Origin: G963664835 sp963664835
GTDB taxonomy: Bacteria > Chloroflexota > UBA6077 > FW602-bin22 > JBCLEL01
Assembly (NCBI GenBank): GCA_963664835.2
Contig: CAXXUG010000028.1
Coordinates: forward strand, 203,210-267,209
Reading direction: 5' to 3'
Length of the DNA stretch: 64,000 bases
Shown: piece by piece, positions 25,389 through 34,692 of the stretch
How the letters are laid out: each line of letters opens with the position of its first letter
Position numbering within the stretch: the stretch's first letter is position 1
The notes under the pieces: model-generated
Databases searched by the model: none
Seen by the model: only the letters and a program-made list of their open reading frames with translations
What the model was told of the DNA's origin: nothing
Program-made: the position numbers and the translations under genes

Positions 25389-25546
25389 GAGCAGTCCTTG
25401 TCGTTCACCCCATTAGTCGGTGTCAGGAGGTGAATCTGAATCTAATAGTTCAGTCGATCCATGAGGCGACGGATGCAGGGGCAGACCTGGTGTTGTTTGG
25501 CGAGACCGCACTCATCGGCTTCATGTTTAATTCTAAGAGTCGTTAA
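25385..25546 (+). pseudogene. Truncated carbon-nitrogen hydrolase (nitrilase) N-terminus
   Basis: 53 residues starting at a GTG that overlaps the helicase stop (GTGA). VRAVLVVHPISRCQEVNLNLIVQSI and GADLVLFGETALIGF match the first beta-alpha unit of nitrilase-superfamily amidases, including the catalytic Glu of the E-K-C triad. A TAA at 25544 ends it; the Lys and Cys parts are absent. It is a remnant or a new micro-ORF, translationally coupled to the helicase. Confidence 0.6.
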
Positions 25547-25590
25547 GAAAACCGAGGAGCGACTTTGTTCCGGTCACAAGAGGATTCCGA

Positions 25591-26406
25591 TTGAGTATTA
25601 GCTCAGCGGAGATTCCGCAAGAGTTCCGCAGGCTGAGGCTAAGCTGTTCTGCATTCGAAGCCTTCGACCGATGCCTCCGCCGTTTCGAGCTGGCGCATCT
25701 CCGTCGTTTGGAGTGGCCCGGCCTATCGACGTTCGATTTGCCGAGAGTCAGAGAGCCGGCAAGGTTGGGCCGAGCTTTCCACCGTCTCGTCGGCGATTGG
25801 CTCGCTGGCGGCCGCTTCGATCCCAACGACGTAGACGAGACTGATCCCGCCCTAGGTCGCTTGTGGCGCCAGTTCTCTAGCCGACCACCAGATTTGGCCG
25901 GCGGCCGGAGGATCATAGAGCAAGAAATCACGTTGACTCTTGAGACAGCTGTTGTAGTTGCCAGGCCTGATCTGATCTGCTCTGCCGACGATGGCCGGTT
26001 GAGGATTTTCGACTGGAAGACCTCGACGCCAAATCCTGCCGGTGCTGTCGCCAGTTCGTGTCAGGCAAAGTTGTATCCGTACCTGCTCGTCGAGGCTGCC
26101 GACTCGCTGGGACTCGGCACGGTTGAGCCCGACCGCGTGGAAATGTTCTTCCACTTTGTGACTCAACCGGAACAGAGTGTCCGGGTCGAACACTCCGTCG
26201 AACGCCACAAATCGGTCGAGACCTGGTTGGGCCGAAGAGTGAAGGAAATCCTTGAGTCAGTCGATTTTCCGCAGACCACCGATCTCGCGGAGTGCTCGGG
26301 TTGCCGATTCCATACCTATTGTCACGTCGGAGGCGTCGACCTCGTAGGCCAGTCGGTGGAGGAAGAGACGGAACCCTCACCTGTCGAGTACCTGGACTAC
26401 TTCTAG
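25591..26406 (+). CDS. RecB-family PD-(D/E)XK nuclease with Fe-S cluster motif
   Basis: 271-residue stand-alone nuclease of the RecB/AddB type. The core is ARPDLICSADDGRLRIFDWKT (catalytic Asp, then Asp-x-Lys), followed by QAKLYPYLL, the conserved Gln-Tyr helix. An AddB-like iron-sulfur signature is split across the protein: Cys28 (CLRRFEL) and Cys235-x2-Cys238-x5-Cys244 (CSGCRFHTYC). The TTG at 25591 has AAGAGGA upstream. Together with the AddB-like protein at 18655 and the helicase at 23163 it supplies the nuclease part that AddB normally carries in cis. Confidence 0.85.
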   Translation: MSISSAEIPQEFRRLRLSCSAFEAFDRCLRRFELAHLRRLEWPGLSTFDLPRVREPARLGRAFHRLVGDWLAGGRFDPNDVDETDPALGRLWRQFSSRPPDLAGGRRIIEQEITLTLETAVVVARPDLICSADDGRLRIFDWKTSTPNPAGAVASSCQAKLYPYLLVEAADSLGLGTVEPDRVEMFFHFVTQPEQSVRVEHSVERHKSVETWLGRRVKEILESVDFPQTTDLAECSGCRFHTYCHVGGVDLVGQSVEEETEPSPVEYLDYF

Positions 26407-26924
26407 TAAACAATCCGCGGGATGTGTCCCTAATGATCCCGCAGATCCTCCTGGCAGAATCTGTTTGGGCCCACGAAGATCGCCGTTCACATAAATTCAA
26501 GAGAGGCTCGAAAGGGCAAGGCAATGACCGAACGCCAGGTCCTGCCAACCACCCCCTGCCCATTCACGCCACGCCAATTCCGAGTCTCCGCGTCGACAGT
26601 TGAATGACAGCTCGAGTCCGGGAAAGGCATCCTAGGGTGAGCACTGCCATACAGCATCGCCGCATTCCTTTAGCGGGACCATCGTAAGCCGACTCAAGCT
26701 GAGCGTGGAATCACCCTCGACCTTCATTTGAGTCGTGCGAAGACACTCGGCGAATGTTTCAATTAACTGAACTCATGTTCCTACGCCGCCCCGGCACTTT
26801 GCCGCCGCCAACATTCAGAGTAGGAAGAAGGACGGAAAGCGCTCGCTTTGCCAAGTCCATCTAGCTCATGATTGCTTCAAGAAACCAAAAAATGCAAAAC
26901 AAATCTCGACTTAAATCCAGTGTA
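26407..26924. other. Gap without recognised gene
   Basis: About 520 bp after the nuclease gene. Open frames are short and without family character. No terminator or RNA gene is apparent. Confidence 0.45.
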
Positions 26925-27150
26925 AGCCATTGGTACCAAAATGGCCGGACTTGATAACTTCCTCTAACTGGGCCTTCGTTTTCAGCCGGAAGAGGACATT
27001 GTAGGGCTGGGGCTTGTCCCCAGCCGCAGGCAGGTCAGTAGCCGAGCCTAGTTCCGAGCCCCGGTAGAGAAGCCCGGCCAACCAGCACCCTGATTTTCAT
27101 GCCTTGGTGTGCCGGCGCACGCCGGGATGAGCGATTAGTACATCCCTTGG
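26925..27150 (+). repeat. Dispersed repeat, GGCTGGGG hairpin subtype
   Basis: Begins near CATTGGTACCAAAATGGCCGG (26931) and contains AACTTCCTCTAACTGGGCCTTCG and AGCCGGAAGAGGACATTGTAGG, then the hairpin GGCTGGGG/CCCCAGCC with CTTGT loop at 27005-27025. The tail is CATGCCTTGGTGTGCCGGCGCACGCCGGGATGAGCGATT. The first 110 bp match 7495-7600 almost exactly, so the two copies are recent relatives. Confidence 0.75.
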
Positions 27151-27682
27151 GAACGCCCTAAGCCGGTACTCGCCGGCGCCATTCCCGCTCCCACTGAATC
27201 ACCCGGCAATGACATCAAGGACACCGTTTTTGCAAAACAAACGCTCGCCATGCTCTCCCCGACTCATCTGTGCAACTGCCCGCACTGCAACGGAAGTGAA
27301 GTCGAGAACTGCTCGCCGACGCTGGACCCAATCGTCCGCATTAATGAGCTTTCACCCCTAGATATCAGGGCAAACTGTTGGTAAAATACGGGTGTGGCTT
27401 TACTTTCTCCACCCCGAGATCTGTTGACCTGAGCGGTTTTGCACTACTCCCCCCAAATCCGCACCTCGTCTAGGAAATAGACATCTTTGGCCGTTCGAGC
27501 GACAGGATCCGAGTTCGTCGGTCGGTAATACGGATTAGTCTGGTTCCACTCGGGTCTTAGGGCCCATCGGATCTCTGAGCGGATGCGTAGATAATGATTC
27601 AGACGTGTGGGAGCGGCGCAAGGTAACCGGGCGAGAATCGAAACAGATCAGAGCCTCAACTCGATAGGACGGTGAGAGCAAT
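27151..27682. other. Leader region of gyrA, no gene seen
   Basis: About 530 bp. No convincing gene, promoter or operator was recognised; the gyrA promoter must lie here or in the repeat upstream. Confidence 0.4.
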
Positions 27683-30373
27683 TTGGACGCAGGCCGTATA
27701 AGACCAGTCAGCATAGAAGACGAAATGCGCGGGGCGTACCTCGATTATGCGATGAGCGTGATCACTTCCCGCGCACTGCCCGACGTCCGTGATGGTCTGA
27801 AACCGGTCCAACGGCGCATCCTGTATGCGATGCACGAGTTGGGCATCCGTGCTAATACTCAGTACAAGAAGAGCGCTCGAATCATAGGCGAGGTCTTGGG
27901 CAAGTACCATCCCCACGGCGACGGACCGGTCTATGAGGCTATGGTTCGACTCGCACAGCCGTTTTCCTTGCGTTACCCGCTCATAAATGGTCAGGGGAAC
28001 TTTGGCTCGGTCGATGGCGATCCGCCGGCGGCAATGCGCTACACCGAAGCTCGTCTGTCCGCCATTGCCGAGGAGATGCTGACGGATATCGACAAAAACA
28101 CCATTGATTACGCCTCGAACTTTGACGACAGCTTGAACGAGCCCGCGATTCTTCCAGCGACCCTGCCAAATCTGCTGATCAATGGCGCATCCGGTATCGC
28201 GGTCGGTATGGCGACCAATATCCCGCCTCACAACTTGGGCGAGATCATAAGCGCGATGACCATGGCCCTGGACCTCTACCGGAAGTGCATCGATCAGGGC
28301 ATCCCATTCAATTTGTTGTGGCCTAGAGTCATGAATGCGCCGTTAGCCAAGTCGGAATTGAGAGCCGCCCTGAAAACGCTGCCCGAAAAAATGCGGGCAA
28401 CCATTGAACAAGAAGCGTCCAAGTTGGCAAAGCGCCCGAACGAACGTCTCCGCATCGATGCACTCCAGACGCTCATCGACCAGATGATAGACATCACCCC
28501 AGACCAGCTTATGAAGCATGTCCGGGGACCGGATTTCCCGACCGCCGGAATTGTCCAGGGCATCGAAGGTATCAAGACCGCGTACGCGACCGGCCACGGC
28601 AAGATTGTCATCTCGGGACGTGTGACCACCGAGGAGACCCGGCCCGGACGCTTTCAGATCGTCATCACGGAATTGCCCTTCCAGGTGAACAAGGCGAACC
28701 TCATTGAGAAGATTGCCGATTTGGTGCGCGCAAAAAGGATAGATGGCGTTTCTGACTTGCGTGACGAGTCCGATCGCACCGGAATGCGAATCGTCGTTGA
28801 GCTGAAGAGAGAGGCTATTCCGAAAAAGGTCATCAACCAGCTCTACCGACACACGTCACTACGCAACAACTTCTCACTGAATATGCTGGCGTTGGTTGAC
28901 GGGCAGCCGCGCCTTTTGACGTTGAAGTCGATGATAGTCCACCACCTCAATTGGCGGCACACCGTAATCACACGTCGCACAATCTTTGAACTGGAAAAGG
29001 CAAGACAGCGAGCCCACGTCCTCGAAGGGCTCAAGATAGCGCTCGACAATCTCGACGCTGTCATCCGGACGATCCGCCAATCCTCGAATGTAGATACCGC
29101 CCGTAAACAGCTGATGAGGCAATTCAAGCTCAGTGAGATCCAGGCTCAAGCGGTGCTAGATATGCAGTTGCGTCGCCTGGCGGCGCTTGAGCGAAACAAG
29201 ATCCTTGAAGAGTACAGCGAGGTGATCAAGACCATCGCCAACCTGGAGGACATCCTGGAGAACCCTGAGAAGATCCTGCAAATGATTCGGGACGATCTGC
29301 TTGCACTGAAGAAACGCTACGGCGACGAGCGCAGGACCACCATTTCCGAGAGTGAGTTAACCGAGTTTCGCGAAGAGGACTTGATCCCTGAGGCAGACGT
29401 AATAGTCGTAGTCAGCGGCAAAGACTATGCCAAGCGCCTGCCAAAGGACAGCTACCGCGTCTACAACCGGGGCGCAAAAGGATTGATGACTACTCTTACC
29501 CGCCAGGACGACGCCGTCCAGCATCTTCTGGTAACAAACACCCACGACCACGTGATGTTCTTTACAAATCAAGGACGCGTCTATCACGCCCGAGCATTCG
29601 AGCTACCGGAGTCAACCCGCGGCGGTCGAGGCACTCCTTTGGTCAACCTCATCCGCATCCTGCCGGAGGAAACCGTCACCGCAGTAGTGAATGTGCCAAA
29701 TTTTGATCTTGCCGAGAATTTCATCCTGGTTAGCCGGCGGGGCAAGATCAAGCGCGTCGCGCTGAGTGGTTTTGCCTCCGTCCGGGCGAATGGCCTGCTC
29801 GCCATGGCCTTGAACGACGGCGACGAACTTATCAAAGTGCACACTACAAGTGGCAAGGATCACATTATCGTCTTGACCGAGAACGGCCAGGCGCTGCGGA
29901 TGAGTGAGAGCGACATTCGTCTGACTGGGCGAGCCAGCGGGGGGATGCGCTCTATTAAACTCGAGGAAAACGATTTGGTGGTTGGATCTGAAGTAGTGCG
30001 CCCCAAGGGCGAGATACTAGTCGTCAGTCAGCAGGGTTTCGCGAAGCGAACTTCGGTAACAGGGTTCCCCCTACAGAAACGAGGCGGCAAAGGTGTACGG
30101 GCCGGCACTCTAAACGACAAGACTGGGTTGATCGCCGCGGTCAGCGGTGTCACAGTGAAGGACGAAGTTTTTGTGATCACACGGGAAGGTCTGGTTGTAC
30201 GTACGGCGGTGAAAGGAGTTTCAAAGCAGGGCCGGGCATCAATGGGAGTAACGTTGATGAACGTCGCACCAGGCGACGAGATCGTCGGCGTTTCTATTCT
30301 TCGAGCGGATCAACAGGTCACCGCCGGCGGGAACGGAGGCAAGGGTCGCCGGCGGAAGAAGAAGCCGAAATAA
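27683..30373 (+). CDS. gyrA: DNA gyrase subunit A with 70-residue insertion
   Basis: Breakage-reunion subunit of the type II topoisomerase that introduces negative supercoils; 896 residues against 820-875 usual. The catalytic Tyr120 is in AAMRYTEARL. The quinolone-determining loop reads HPHGDGPVYEAM, with Gly at the E. coli Ser83 position and Glu at Asp87. The C-terminal beta-pinwheel has a GyrA box (QKRGGKGV), so it is gyrase rather than topo IV. Between NLGEIISAMTMALD and ITPDQLMKHVRGPDFPT lies an extra segment of about 70 residues (roughly 198-270) rich in Lys, Arg, Leu and Glu. The TTG start at 27683 gives the standard GRIRPVSIEDEM beginning. No gyrB is adjacent. Confidence 0.95.
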   Translation: MDAGRIRPVSIEDEMRGAYLDYAMSVITSRALPDVRDGLKPVQRRILYAMHELGIRANTQYKKSARIIGEVLGKYHPHGDGPVYEAMVRLAQPFSLRYPLINGQGNFGSVDGDPPAAMRYTEARLSAIAEEMLTDIDKNTIDYASNFDDSLNEPAILPATLPNLLINGASGIAVGMATNIPPHNLGEIISAMTMALDLYRKCIDQGIPFNLLWPRVMNAPLAKSELRAALKTLPEKMRATIEQEASKLAKRPNERLRIDALQTLIDQMIDITPDQLMKHVRGPDFPTAGIVQGIEGIKTAYATGHGKIVISGRVTTEETRPGRFQIVITELPFQVNKANLIEKIADLVRAKRIDGVSDLRDESDRTGMRIVVELKREAIPKKVINQLYRHTSLRNNFSLNMLALVDGQPRLLTLKSMIVHHLNWRHTVITRRTIFELEKARQRAHVLEGLKIALDNLDAVIRTIRQSSNVDTARKQLMRQFKLSEIQAQAVLDMQLRRLAALERNKILEEYSEVIKTIANLEDILENPEKILQMIRDDLLALKKRYGDERRTTISESELTEFREEDLIPEADVIVVVSGKDYAKRLPKDSYRVYNRGAKGLMTTLTRQDDAVQHLLVTNTHDHVMFFTNQGRVYHARAFELPESTRGGRGTPLVNLIRILPEETVTAVVNVPNFDLAENFILVSRRGKIKRVALSGFASVRANGLLAMALNDGDELIKVHTTSGKDHIIVLTENGQALRMSESDIRLTGRASGGMRSIKLEENDLVVGSEVVRPKGEILVVSQQGFAKRTSVTGFPLQKRGGKGVRAGTLNDKTGLIAAVSGVTVKDEVFVITREGLVVRTAVKGVSKQGRASMGVTLMNVAPGDEIVGVSILRADQQVTAGGNGGKGRRRKKKPK

Positions 30374-30638
30374 CCCTAACGCTGTGTGTCAGCCAAGCTC
30401 CAACCTAGACACGCCATCGGCCTTGCTTCGTGTGCGATTTGATCATGTGCAGCCGGTCAATCTCCGAGTGAAGGCGGACCCTCTGCGCAAGACTTCGCCC
30501 CGATTGACTGCCCTGGGCCCTAGTCCAAGATTTGACGGGAGAATTGACCATCATTGAGTTCACTTGAACTCAATGTACATCAGATTTCGAGTCCGGCAGA
30601 ATCCTTTCGAGAACTTGATTCTATGTGAGGCAAATGAC

Positions 30639-31394
30639 GTGAGAATCAATACAGCAAAGCGGAAGATGTTAGAAGGCAACCCGGCGTTCGGCTACGCCCT
30701 GAGCCTTGGTTCGCCCACGGTTGCCGAGGTACTTGGCCAATCAGGAATTGATTTCGTCATGGCAGATACGCAACACGGATCATTCGGTCCAGATTCAACG
30801 ATCGCGACGTTCATGGCTCTACCGGCCGGCTCAGCGATTCCAATGGCTCGCGTCGCAAGGAACGACTTTACCCTGATAGGCAGGTTGTTGGACGAAGGAG
30901 CACTCGGAATCGTAGTCCCAATGGTAGAGACGGCTGAGGATGCAAGAATGGCGGCCTTCGCGTGTAGGTTCCCACCTACAGGTGGCCGTTCTTGGGGATG
31001 GGGACGTGCTCGGAGCTATGGCGACGACTACGGTGATTTGGTCGACCAGGAGATATTCCTCGCGGTCCAGATTGAAAGCATCCAGGCGGTCAGCCAAGCC
31101 GAAGCGATCATGTCCGTACCGGGAATCGACGGCTGCTGGATCGGCCCCGCCGATCTCGCCCTATCGATGGGCATTCACCCCGACCACAAATACGAAAATG
31201 ACGACCATGCCAGGGCACTCGAGAGAGTGCTTGAGGCCTGCCGAAACACTGGAAAGTGCGCCGGCATAGCCAGCGTCACCGTTGAGGAAGCACTCCAGCG
31301 TGCGCAACAGGGATTTCGCTTCCTCACAGCGGGCGGCGACATCAGTTTCATCCTTGATGGAGCGACTGCGGGGGTCAACGAACTGAGGCTCTGA
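30639..31394 (+). CDS. HpcH/HpaI-family aldolase, canonical paralogue
   Basis: TIM-barrel aldolase of about 251 residues that cleaves 2-oxo-3-deoxy acids to pyruvate (or glyoxylate) and an aldehyde. Motifs are complete: FVMADTQHGSFG, GALGIVVPMVETAEDA, GGRSWGWGRARSYG, metal-binding QIES, and the loop GCWIGPADLALSMG. The start is uncertain: GTG at 30639 (VRINTAKRKMLEGN) fits family length, but an in-frame ATG at 30564 is possible. It stands alone between gyrA and the convergent rpsA gene. Compare the paralogue at 15630, which lacks the Pro of the last motif. Confidence 0.85.
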   Translation: MRINTAKRKMLEGNPAFGYALSLGSPTVAEVLGQSGIDFVMADTQHGSFGPDSTIATFMALPAGSAIPMARVARNDFTLIGRLLDEGALGIVVPMVETAEDARMAAFACRFPPTGGRSWGWGRARSYGDDYGDLVDQEIFLAVQIESIQAVSQAEAIMSVPGIDGCWIGPADLALSMGIHPDHKYENDDHARALERVLEACRNTGKCAGIASVTVEEALQRAQQGFRFLTAGGDISFILDGATAGVNELRL

Positions 31395-31495
31395 CTCGAC
31401 GAGTGCTTGGGCTTAACCCGGGAACTGCGTGCCTCCTGAAAGATGACCAGCCTATTGGGGATGTGCCTCGAACACCGGAGGGAGAACCGGGCCGT

Positions 31496-32893
31496 CTATA
31501 TCGAGGTGCCAGGTGAGTTAGCGCCAGTTTCGTCGTCCGACGGTTCAGGTGAAACAACCGACTCTTGGGCATCATTCGACGCGTCTACGTCGGGGAGTAC
31601 CGATTGGGTGTCCCGATCCTCATCTGAGCCATTCGATACCTTGGGAATGTCGATTCTTGGGGGTGGTCCATAACTCAGAGGAACGCCGGACACCATCATT
31701 TCCTCATCTTCCTGATTCAGGCTAAGTCCGATGCGCCTGCGCTCAGTATCGATCCTCAAAATTCGGATCATTACATTCTGACCTTCGTGCACGACAGAAC
31801 GTGGGTGTTCTATGTGGGTAGTTCCCATCTCGCTGATATGGATTAGACCCTCCACCCCTTCTTCCAACCGAGCAAACGCTCCAAACTTCGTCAACTTTGT
31901 GATAACGCCAGGTACTACGTCACCCACGGTGTACCGTTCGACGACTGTGTCCCAAGGCTCGGATTGAGCGCGACGGAGGCTTAGTCCGATTCGTTTCCTC
32001 TCCTGGTCAACGTTGATGACCATCACTTCCAACTCGTCGCCCACTTTCACGACGTCGCTTGGATGATTTACCTGTCCCCACGTCAATTCAGACAGATGTA
32101 CCAGACCGTCTGCGCCACCGATGTCAACGAATGCGCCAAAGTCCGAAATACTTGCAACCCGCCCCTCTTTGACGTCCCCTACGCGAAGCTCTTTAAGTAG
32201 CTCTTCTCGTCGCCTGCTCCTTCGTTCAAGAGTGGCAAGGCGTTCGGACAGAATCAGCCTATTGCGCCGGTGATCTAGTTCTAAGATCTTTACCTCTATT
32301 TCTCGACCGACCGCAGTACGCAGGTTTTCGAGCGTCTCTTCTTCATTTGAACCTGAGCGGAGCCCTACTGTCTGAGACAAGGGCACGAAACCCCTGAGAC
32401 CCTCAGCATCCACCATCAATCCGCCCCGGTTCACGTCCACAACCCGTACATTCAGCGTCTTGCCGGCGTCGAGATGCTGCTGCATCGTTAGCCAACCACT
32501 CTTGGCCCTAGCACGGTCGACGGACAGCACGGGGTTACCGGAGCGATTCTCAGGAGCAACAACATACACCATCACCTTGTCACCCACTGAAAGCTCGCCG
32601 CGCTCCACCAGTGGTCCCACTTCTCGGTGATGGACGACTCCCTCTACCTTGGTACCGATATCGACCGAAATGTTCTCACGGTCTATACTGACTACTGTCC
32701 CTGCAACAATCTCGCCGCGCTTGGGAACGAACGAATCTCCCCCAACTTCAGCCAAGAGATCAGCCATCGACATATCGGAGTTCTCATATTGGGGCGAAGA
32801 AGAGGAGTCCTGCCCAGCGTCGTCAGGCGATCCGGCGGACGGTCCAGATTGAGGTGTGTTTTCGTCCTCGGATGGATTCAACGGCTCTTGCAT
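31496..32893 (-). CDS. rpsA: Ribosomal protein S1 homologue, four S1 domains
   Basis: RNA-binding protein of about 465 residues with four OB-fold S1 repeats: GEIVAGTVVSIDRENISVDIG, then one around residues 140-215 (LNVRVVDVNRGGLMVDAEG), GDVKEGRVASISDFGAFVDIG and GDVVPGVITKLTKFGAFARLEE. Four domains rather than six is normal outside Proteobacteria. Both ends are acidic and low in complexity (Asp/Ser/Pro/Glu). The ATG at 32893 is chosen because a TATAAT box lies about 40 bp upstream; a longer in-frame TTG start at 32941 would overlap that box. It helps mRNA binding by the 30S subunit. Confidence 0.9.
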   Translation of the reverse strand: MQEPLNPSEDENTPQSGPSAGSPDDAGQDSSSSPQYENSDMSMADLLAEVGGDSFVPKRGEIVAGTVVSIDRENISVDIGTKVEGVVHHREVGPLVERGELSVGDKVMVYVVAPENRSGNPVLSVDRARAKSGWLTMQQHLDAGKTLNVRVVDVNRGGLMVDAEGLRGFVPLSQTVGLRSGSNEEETLENLRTAVGREIEVKILELDHRRNRLILSERLATLERRSRRREELLKELRVGDVKEGRVASISDFGAFVDIGGADGLVHLSELTWGQVNHPSDVVKVGDELEVMVINVDQERKRIGLSLRRAQSEPWDTVVERYTVGDVVPGVITKLTKFGAFARLEEGVEGLIHISEMGTTHIEHPRSVVHEGQNVMIRILRIDTERRRIGLSLNQEDEEMMVSGVPLSYGPPPRIDIPKVSNGSDEDRDTQSVLPDVDASNDAQESVVSPEPSDDETGANSPGTSI

Positions 32894-32932
32894 GGAAAAA
32901 AGGCACCCTACTCTATGTTGAGTCGTTCCGTC

Positions 32933-32938
32933 ATTATA
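32933..32938 (-). promoter_or_regulatory. Candidate -10 box of rpsA
   Basis: Perfect TATAAT on the minus strand, preceded directly by TTG. Transcription would start near 32926, leaving a leader of about 30 nt before the ATG at 32893. A matching -35 is weak (GTGGGT-like at a 17-bp spacing). Confidence 0.45.
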
Positions 32939-33015
32939 CAAGATATGCCTAGTCTACCCACTAGAGTAACGAAGAACTGAACGATTATTCGAAAGAAACA
33001 GGGCGCCCGCGTGGT

Positions 33016-34581
33016 TTGAGTAACGCGGTGAACGGAGTAGAGTCGGACCGACTCATACCCGCTGCGCTGATTCTTATGGCCGGTAACGCCGTAGGCAGGG
33101 TATTTGGCCTTGTACGCGAACAAGTAATCGCCGGCCTGTACGGCGCAACCGGCGAAACCTCATCGTTCGCGACCGCAGCAACGGTCCCCACAATGTTTTA
33201 CGACCTCTTGATCGGTGGGGCGATTAGCGCCGCGATGGTACCCGTCCTTGCCGGATACGCTGCTCCAGCTCAACGGCATCAACTGGAACGGTTGGTTACG
33301 ACCCTAATCTTGACTGCTGCCGGCGTGGGATTGGTTACGGTCGCGGTCATCCACGTGTCGGCGCCCCTACTCACATTGGCGCTTGGCGCCACATCTTCAC
33401 TGGAGTTCGGTGAACAGACGAAAGACCACTTGCAGACCATGGCTCCGGCAATCTTGTTCCTGTTGCTGTCAGCAGTTGTTTCCGCGGCGAATTACGCCAG
33501 AGGCAGACATATCTGGCCGGCGTTAGCTACTTCAGGATTCAACCTCGGTCTAATAGCGGGTGCTCTCGCATTGTCAGGTACCCTGGGTCCAACCGCGCTC
33601 GCAGTGGGCCTGTTAATTGGTACAGTCGCTCAGTTTCTGATCCACGTGCCCGGTCTGAGAGATCTTCGACCCCGTTGGTTGAACCGCCAAACAATGACCG
33701 AAATCGGTCGAATGGCCAGGCTATACCTGCCTGTACTGCTCGGACTGGTCATTTCTCAGGTGGGCGTGATTATCGATCGGAATCTGGCGTGGAGAACTGG
33801 CGACGACTCTGTCGCGATAATGCGGTTTGCAACGACCCTTGTGCAACTCCCACTGGGATTGGTCGTCACGGCAACTTCATTCGCTATTCTCGCCGACCTG
33901 TCGCGAGCCGCTGGGATTGAGTCCGAGGCCGGGCGCAAACGCTTCGCCTCTACTTTGTCGCAAGGACTTAGGCTCTCACTCGCCCTGATAATTCCGGCCA
34001 CGGTCGGACTCGCCGTTCTGAGCCACCCTGTGGTAGAGACTCTGTTCCAACGGGGCGCATTTGATTTCGAAGCAACCCAACGCACGGCGTTGGCGTTTCT
34101 CATCTACTCACCTCAAATGCCATTCGTTGCCGTTGATCAAATGCTAGTGTTCGCATTCTACGCGCGGCGCGACACACTGACGCCAGCACTTGTGGGTCTG
34201 GGCGGAGTATTGTTCTATCTGGCCGCAGGGTTGATCAGCATTGGCCCCCTGGGACTGGGTGTTTTCGGACTAATCTTGGCGAATACCCTCCAAAACTCGC
34301 TACATGCGGTGGTTCTTATAATCATAATGATTCGTCGAACTGGCAGAGATTGGCTGCAAGGCGTTCCGAAGACCCTACGGACCAGTCTATTTGCAAGCAT
34401 ACTGATGGCAGGTTTCGTCGCGCTAGCGAGTTCGCAAATTGCTTTGGGTACCTTGGAGGTTGCGGCTGGGATCGTACTCGGCGCCGCAATCTACTTGGCC
34501 GCTCTCCGGATTCAACGCTCAGACGAACTCGAGCTGGTAGCTAGCCTGCTACGCAGAAGATTAGCTCGGAATTCCGAATAA
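33016..34581 (+). CDS. murJ: Lipid II flippase MurJ
   Basis: Integral membrane MOP-family flippase (MviN/MurJ), 521 residues with about 14 hydrophobic segments, which moves lipid-linked peptidoglycan precursor to the outer face. Characteristic parts are ALILMAGNAVGRVFGLVREQVIAGLYG, ATVPTMFYDLLIGGAISAAMVPVL, FQRGAFDFEATQRTALAFLIYSPQMPF and FAFYARRDTLTPALVG. The start is not certain: TTG at 33016 or GTG at 33028. It is divergent from rpsA. Its presence indicates a peptidoglycan-making cell, consistent with dacA, glmS and plsC further right. Confidence 0.93.
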   Translation: MSNAVNGVESDRLIPAALILMAGNAVGRVFGLVREQVIAGLYGATGETSSFATAATVPTMFYDLLIGGAISAAMVPVLAGYAAPAQRHQLERLVTTLILTAAGVGLVTVAVIHVSAPLLTLALGATSSLEFGEQTKDHLQTMAPAILFLLLSAVVSAANYARGRHIWPALATSGFNLGLIAGALALSGTLGPTALAVGLLIGTVAQFLIHVPGLRDLRPRWLNRQTMTEIGRMARLYLPVLLGLVISQVGVIIDRNLAWRTGDDSVAIMRFATTLVQLPLGLVVTATSFAILADLSRAAGIESEAGRKRFASTLSQGLRLSLALIIPATVGLAVLSHPVVETLFQRGAFDFEATQRTALAFLIYSPQMPFVAVDQMLVFAFYARRDTLTPALVGLGGVLFYLAAGLISIGPLGLGVFGLILANTLQNSLHAVVLIIIMIRRTGRDWLQGVPKTLRTSLFASILMAGFVALASSQIALGTLEVAAGIVLGAAIYLAALRIQRSDELELVASLLRRRLARNSE

Positions 34582-34692
34582 AGGTTGACCTGGGCCCGAT
34601 TGTCCTACGAAGGCGCTGGGATTGCGGGCATTCCACCGGCGAGATTGTCGACTACGATGACCGCGATATTCGACTACGGAGCTTCCATACCT

